A stretch of DNA of 16,012 nt from contig JAHEXS010000012.1 in NCBI GenBank assembly GCA_023252015.1, positions 1 through 16,012 on the forward strand, in the 5' to 3' direction. Source of the DNA: Candidatus Nitrosotenuis sp. (GTDB lineage: Archaea > Thermoproteota > Nitrososphaeria > Nitrososphaerales > Nitrosopumilaceae). Position 1 is the stretch's first letter, and each line of letters starts with the position of its first letter. Under the pieces are notes generated by a model. The model did no database searches, was not told the origin of the DNA, and saw only the letters and a program-made list of their open reading frames with translations. Below are positions 13,954 through 16,012 of this stretch, piece after piece. The position numbers and the translations under genes were made by a program.

Positions 13954-14319
13954 TTGGAAATTATTATAGAACCGTGGAAAAAGCTCATCATTCACGAAGT
14001 AATAGAGTACAATTTTGATGACTGGGTAACGCAGATTGCCTTTGGAAGTAAAACTGCCGGCGGCGCAATTCCAACCATAAACTGGGTCAACGGAGTTGTT
14101 TTTCAGTCATTTAATTTTCCAGACACAAACATAATAGTTGAAGAAAAGATCAAAGGAGTGCTCCACTGGTCGTCCGTTATGTTTGCAGTCAAGGAAAAAT
14201 ATGAAAAACAAATCATAAAGGACAACGCTACAATAAATTTAGTGGATGTCAGTGTCAATGAAATTTTCAAAGAGCTTTCAGAACAACTAAAAATTCACTC
14301 AAAATACGCAAAAAATTAG
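13954..14319 (+). CDS. Conserved-looking hypothetical protein, 121 aa, TTG start
   Basis: The product is not recognised. It begins MEIIIEPWKKLIIHEV, has a beta-rich centre with GSKTAGGAIPTINWVNGVVF (31-50), VLHWSSVMFAVKEKYEK (69-85), and ends in a lysine-rich helix. There is no signal peptide or membrane segment, so it is probably cytoplasmic. The TTG is the first start codon in frame after a good box A. The alternating pattern of aromatic and hydrophobic residues supports real coding. It lies between the divergent TrmB-like operon (139 bp upstream) and TFB (226 bp downstream), and shares a divergent promoter region with the former, so co-regulation is possible. Confidence 0.8.
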   Translation: MEIIIEPWKKLIIHEVIEYNFDDWVTQIAFGSKTAGGAIPTINWVNGVVFQSFNFPDTNIIVEEKIKGVLHWSSVMFAVKEKYEKQIIKDNATINLVDVSVNEIFKELSEQLKIHSKYAKN

Positions 14320-14513
14320 TTCAGCCACATTTACATTTTGAGTACAGAGCAATTTCTGTAATTCAATTATAATGATCGTAAAAAAATATTTGAAAATAAA
14401 TACAGAGATTACTTGAACTGGTTTGGTGCCTGTTTTTTGTTTTAATTCTATGTAATGAGAATGAGAGTTAGCTTAACCTACATACAAACAATCATAGAAA
14501 TTAAACAGAACCC

Positions 14514-14521
14514 ATAATAAG
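14514..14521 (+). promoter_or_regulatory. Box A of the TFB gene
   Basis: ATAATAAG lies 25-32 nt before the ATG at 14546. No ribosome binding site is seen, so the transcript is likely leaderless. Confidence 0.45.
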
Positions 14522-14545
14522 CAAAAGCACGTAACCATACCCGTA

Positions 14546-15445
14546 ATGTCCTCGTCATCACAAATCAGATGTCCCTCGTGCGCAAAAAACACGATGCAGA
14601 CAGACGTAACTACTGGCGAGATGTTTTGCCGAAACTGTGGTTATGTAGTGGCAGAAAAGATCGAAGAGTCAGGTCCAGAGTGGAGAGCATTTTCAAATGA
14701 CGAGTCAGACCGAAGCCGCGTTGGTGCCGGAACGTCGCTCACCATGCATGACATGGGTTTATCGACAGTGATTGGAGCAGCAGACAAGGATGCAACTGGA
14801 AAACCACTTTCCGCATCAATGAAGAGTTCTATTGAAAGACTTCGAACGTGGGACAGCAGAACCCAGACTCATTCATCAGCAGATAGAAACCTAAGGCAGG
14901 CCCTAAGTGAGCTTGATAAAATGAAGGACAAGATGGCCCTTGCAGAATCAGTTGTTGAAAAAGCAGCTTACATCTACAGAAAGGCGATGGAGAAGAAACT
15001 CGTAAGAGGTAGATCCATTCACGGGCTAATTGCAGCGTGCCTTTATGCAGCATGTAGAAATACGGAAACTCCAAGAACGCTTGACGATGTAGCCGAAAGT
15101 ATCAACATACGAAGAAAGGACGTTGCCAGATGCTACAGATTGATCTACAAAGAGCTTGATCTCAAAATGCCGGTAGCAGACCCAACAAAGGGAATTTCAA
15201 GAATTGCAAGCACTGCAAACCTAAGCGAGAAGACAAAACGCAGGGCAATGGAGATACTAAACAAGGCAAAAAAAATTGGAATGGTCGCAGGAAAGGACCC
15301 AATGGGAATCGCAGCCGCGGCACTATATTTGGCATGTATTTCAAACGGCGAGATCAGATCACAAAAAGACATCTCGATTGCAGCCGGAGTTACAGAAGTC
15401 ACAATTAGAAATAGATGTGTCGGACTCAAAACATTGCTGGAGTAG
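14546..15445 (+). CDS. tfb: Transcription initiation factor B (TFB, TFIIB homologue)
   Basis: TFB bridges TBP on box A and RNA polymerase and contacts the BRE during initiation. The 299-residue protein has an N-terminal zinc ribbon (C9, C12, C28, C31). The B-reader/linker region (GPEWRAFSNDESDRSRVGAG, 43-62) is intact. Two cyclin-like repeats (about 108-200 and 205-299) include RGRSIHGLIAACLYAACR (154-171) and GMVAGKDPMGIAAAALYLAC (245-264), and the second repeat carries the DNA-reading helix-turn-helix near GVTEVTIRNR. Length and domains are complete. Thaumarchaeal genomes usually carry several TFB paralogues, so which promoters this one serves is unknown. The start is set by the box A about 30 nt upstream. 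Confidence 0.97.
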   Translation: MSSSSQIRCPSCAKNTMQTDVTTGEMFCRNCGYVVAEKIEESGPEWRAFSNDESDRSRVGAGTSLTMHDMGLSTVIGAADKDATGKPLSASMKSSIERLRTWDSRTQTHSSADRNLRQALSELDKMKDKMALAESVVEKAAYIYRKAMEKKLVRGRSIHGLIAACLYAACRNTETPRTLDDVAESINIRRKDVARCYRLIYKELDLKMPVADPTKGISRIASTANLSEKTKRRAMEILNKAKKIGMVAGKDPMGIAAAALYLACISNGEIRSQKDISIAAGVTEVTIRNRCVGLKTLLE

Positions 15446-15472
15446 TAACTATTCCAAATTTTATTGTGTTAA

Positions 15473-15479
15473 AATTTAA
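15473..15479 (+). promoter_or_regulatory. Box A of the GIY-YIG-like protein gene
   Basis: AATTTAA, with TTTAAG beginning 27 nt before the ATG at 15502, fixes that ATG as the start and rules out an ATG at 15415 inside tfb. Confidence 0.5.
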
Positions 15480-15501
15480 GGGGGATATACAGAGCAAAAA
15501 T

Positions 15502-15789
15502 ATGTCAGAAGATATCAAATGGTCAGACTGGCTTGATTTCAATCAAGAACAAATTGAAAAGACTCCCGAATCGCCAGGCGTTTACATGATGCATGCGGCA
15601 ATGAAAATTTTGCACATTGGAAGCACAGACAATCTTAAGAAAAGCATCACAGAGTCATTATCTGCAAATTGCGTTTGCGATGCAAAAAGATTTCGTTATT
15701 TTGCAACTCCATCACATAATGAAGTCAAGGAGAGAGTACTTGATGAGTACAAGAAAAAACACGACGGCAAGATGCCATTGTGCATGTAG
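15502..15789 (+). CDS. Degenerate GIY-YIG-like small protein
   Basis: The 95-residue product resembles the GIY-YIG fold of UvrC and homing nucleases. ESPGVYMM (23-30) matches the first motif, and KILHIGSTDNLKKSI (35-49) matches the second in place of xxLYIGxAxNLRKRx. The YIG tyrosine is His38, and the catalytic arginine region reads KKS, so nuclease activity is doubtful. ERVLDEYKKKHDGKMP (77-92) resembles the closing helix, with a possible Glu77, but the usual P-x-x-N end is replaced by PLCM. C57 and C59 are close enough to bind a metal. The gene lies 56 bp after tfb with its own box A. It may be a protein- or RNA-binding derivative of the fold; this is inference. Confidence 0.75.
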   Translation: MSEDIKWSDWLDFNQEQIEKTPESPGVYMMHAAMKILHIGSTDNLKKSITESLSANCVCDAKRFRYFATPSHNEVKERVLDEYKKKHDGKMPLCM

Positions 15790-15809
15790 CATATCAAAAA
15801 ACAACTAGC

Positions 15810-15831
15810 ACAAAACCAGTGGTGATTTTGT
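15810..15831. terminator. Inverted repeat downstream of the GIY-YIG-like gene
   Basis: ACAAAACCA pairs with TGATTTTGT around a GTGG loop, with one mismatch. It lies 20 bp after the stop codon at 15789 and between convergent genes, so it could act as a terminator or mRNA end on either strand. The right arm carries four Ts. Confidence 0.35.
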
Positions 15832-15893
15832 ACAGATTTGACATATACATTGTTTGTATTATTTACACATACATAAGAATAGTAACTATTTTA

Positions 15894-16012
15894 CTAATAC
15901 AAAATTAGGTCTGTTGGACCAGTGCCATAATTATCTCCCCTTGCCAGACCAATGGTATCCCCAGGTCCTTCAGTACCAACTTAAAAATTACATTCCCATC
16001 TTTGGGTATGAC
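15894..16012 (-). pseudogene. Frameshifted 3' end of a minus-strand gene (partial)
   Basis: Two minus-strand frames each look coding over half of this stretch. From the right edge one frame reads VIPKDGNVIFKL. A second frame continues at that point with GTEGPGDTIGLARGDNYG and ends TDLILY at a TAG (15894-15896). The second frame is closed upstream by a TAA at 15981-15983, and the first runs out of coding character at the same point. One added base near 15976-15981 would join them into a single protein end. This is either a real frameshift or a sequence error. No family was recognised; the Gly/Asp-rich beta-like end resembles surface proteins only in general style. Confidence 0.4.

Noticed and set aside
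14320..14545. Searched for an RNA gene or short ORF upstream of tfb.
   Set aside because: AT-rich with no tRNA pattern or sustained frame; only the tfb box A is supported.

Overview
The window looks like a piece of an ammonia-oxidising archaeal chromosome (Thaumarchaeota/Nitrososphaerota, Nitrosopumilus/Nitrosotenuis-like). The basis is low GC, a TFB (archaeal TFIIB) gene, a TrmB-family regulator, an ammonia-only NAD synthetase, an archaeal-type S-adenosylhomocysteinase and a TPR-matrixin protease. Many genes also have a TATA-like box A about 25-30 nt before an ATG, GTG or TTG start and no Shine-Dalgarno, which is the leaderless layout usual in this group. The lineage is inferred from these features, not from a database search.

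Layout. 1-121: the first 40 codons of an exported protein leaving the left edge on the minus strand. 122-567: that gene's promoter and a probable decayed gene. 568-4223 (minus): ahcY, metG and an alpha/beta hydrolase, packed as one block linked to the methyl cycle and methionine. 4260-4631: the 3' remnant of an IS605-type tnpB with hairpins that may be a relict guide-RNA scaffold, next to the ahcY promoter. 4712-7239 (plus): Rieske ferredoxin, nadE and cysS. 7232-9290 (minus): CoA-binding protein, helical protein and TGS GTPase. 9312-9488: a possible small membrane protein. 9630-11253 (plus): a winged-helix protein with a Met-rich segment and Gly/Asp tail, then biotin ligase. 11254-11595 (minus): a small helical protein, divergent by 12 bp from an exported TPR-matrixin protease (11608-12720, plus). 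12709-13814 (minus): a TrmB-like regulator overlapping by ATGA a stand-alone HisKA-like domain that lacks the phosphoacceptor His. 13954-15789 (plus): a small unknown protein, TFB and a degenerate GIY-YIG-like protein. 15894-16012: probably the frameshifted 3' end of a minus-strand gene.

Most of the window is housekeeping: SAM recycling, two aminoacyl-tRNA synthetases, NAD synthesis, biotinylation and general transcription. The parts most worth a second look are the tnpB/RNA relict at the ahcY promoter, the TrmB/pseudo-HisKA pair with a palindrome at its predicted start site, the winged-helix/Met-rich/GD-repeat protein, and several short or decayed reading frames in apparent gaps. No CRISPR array, rRNA or convincing tRNA was seen.
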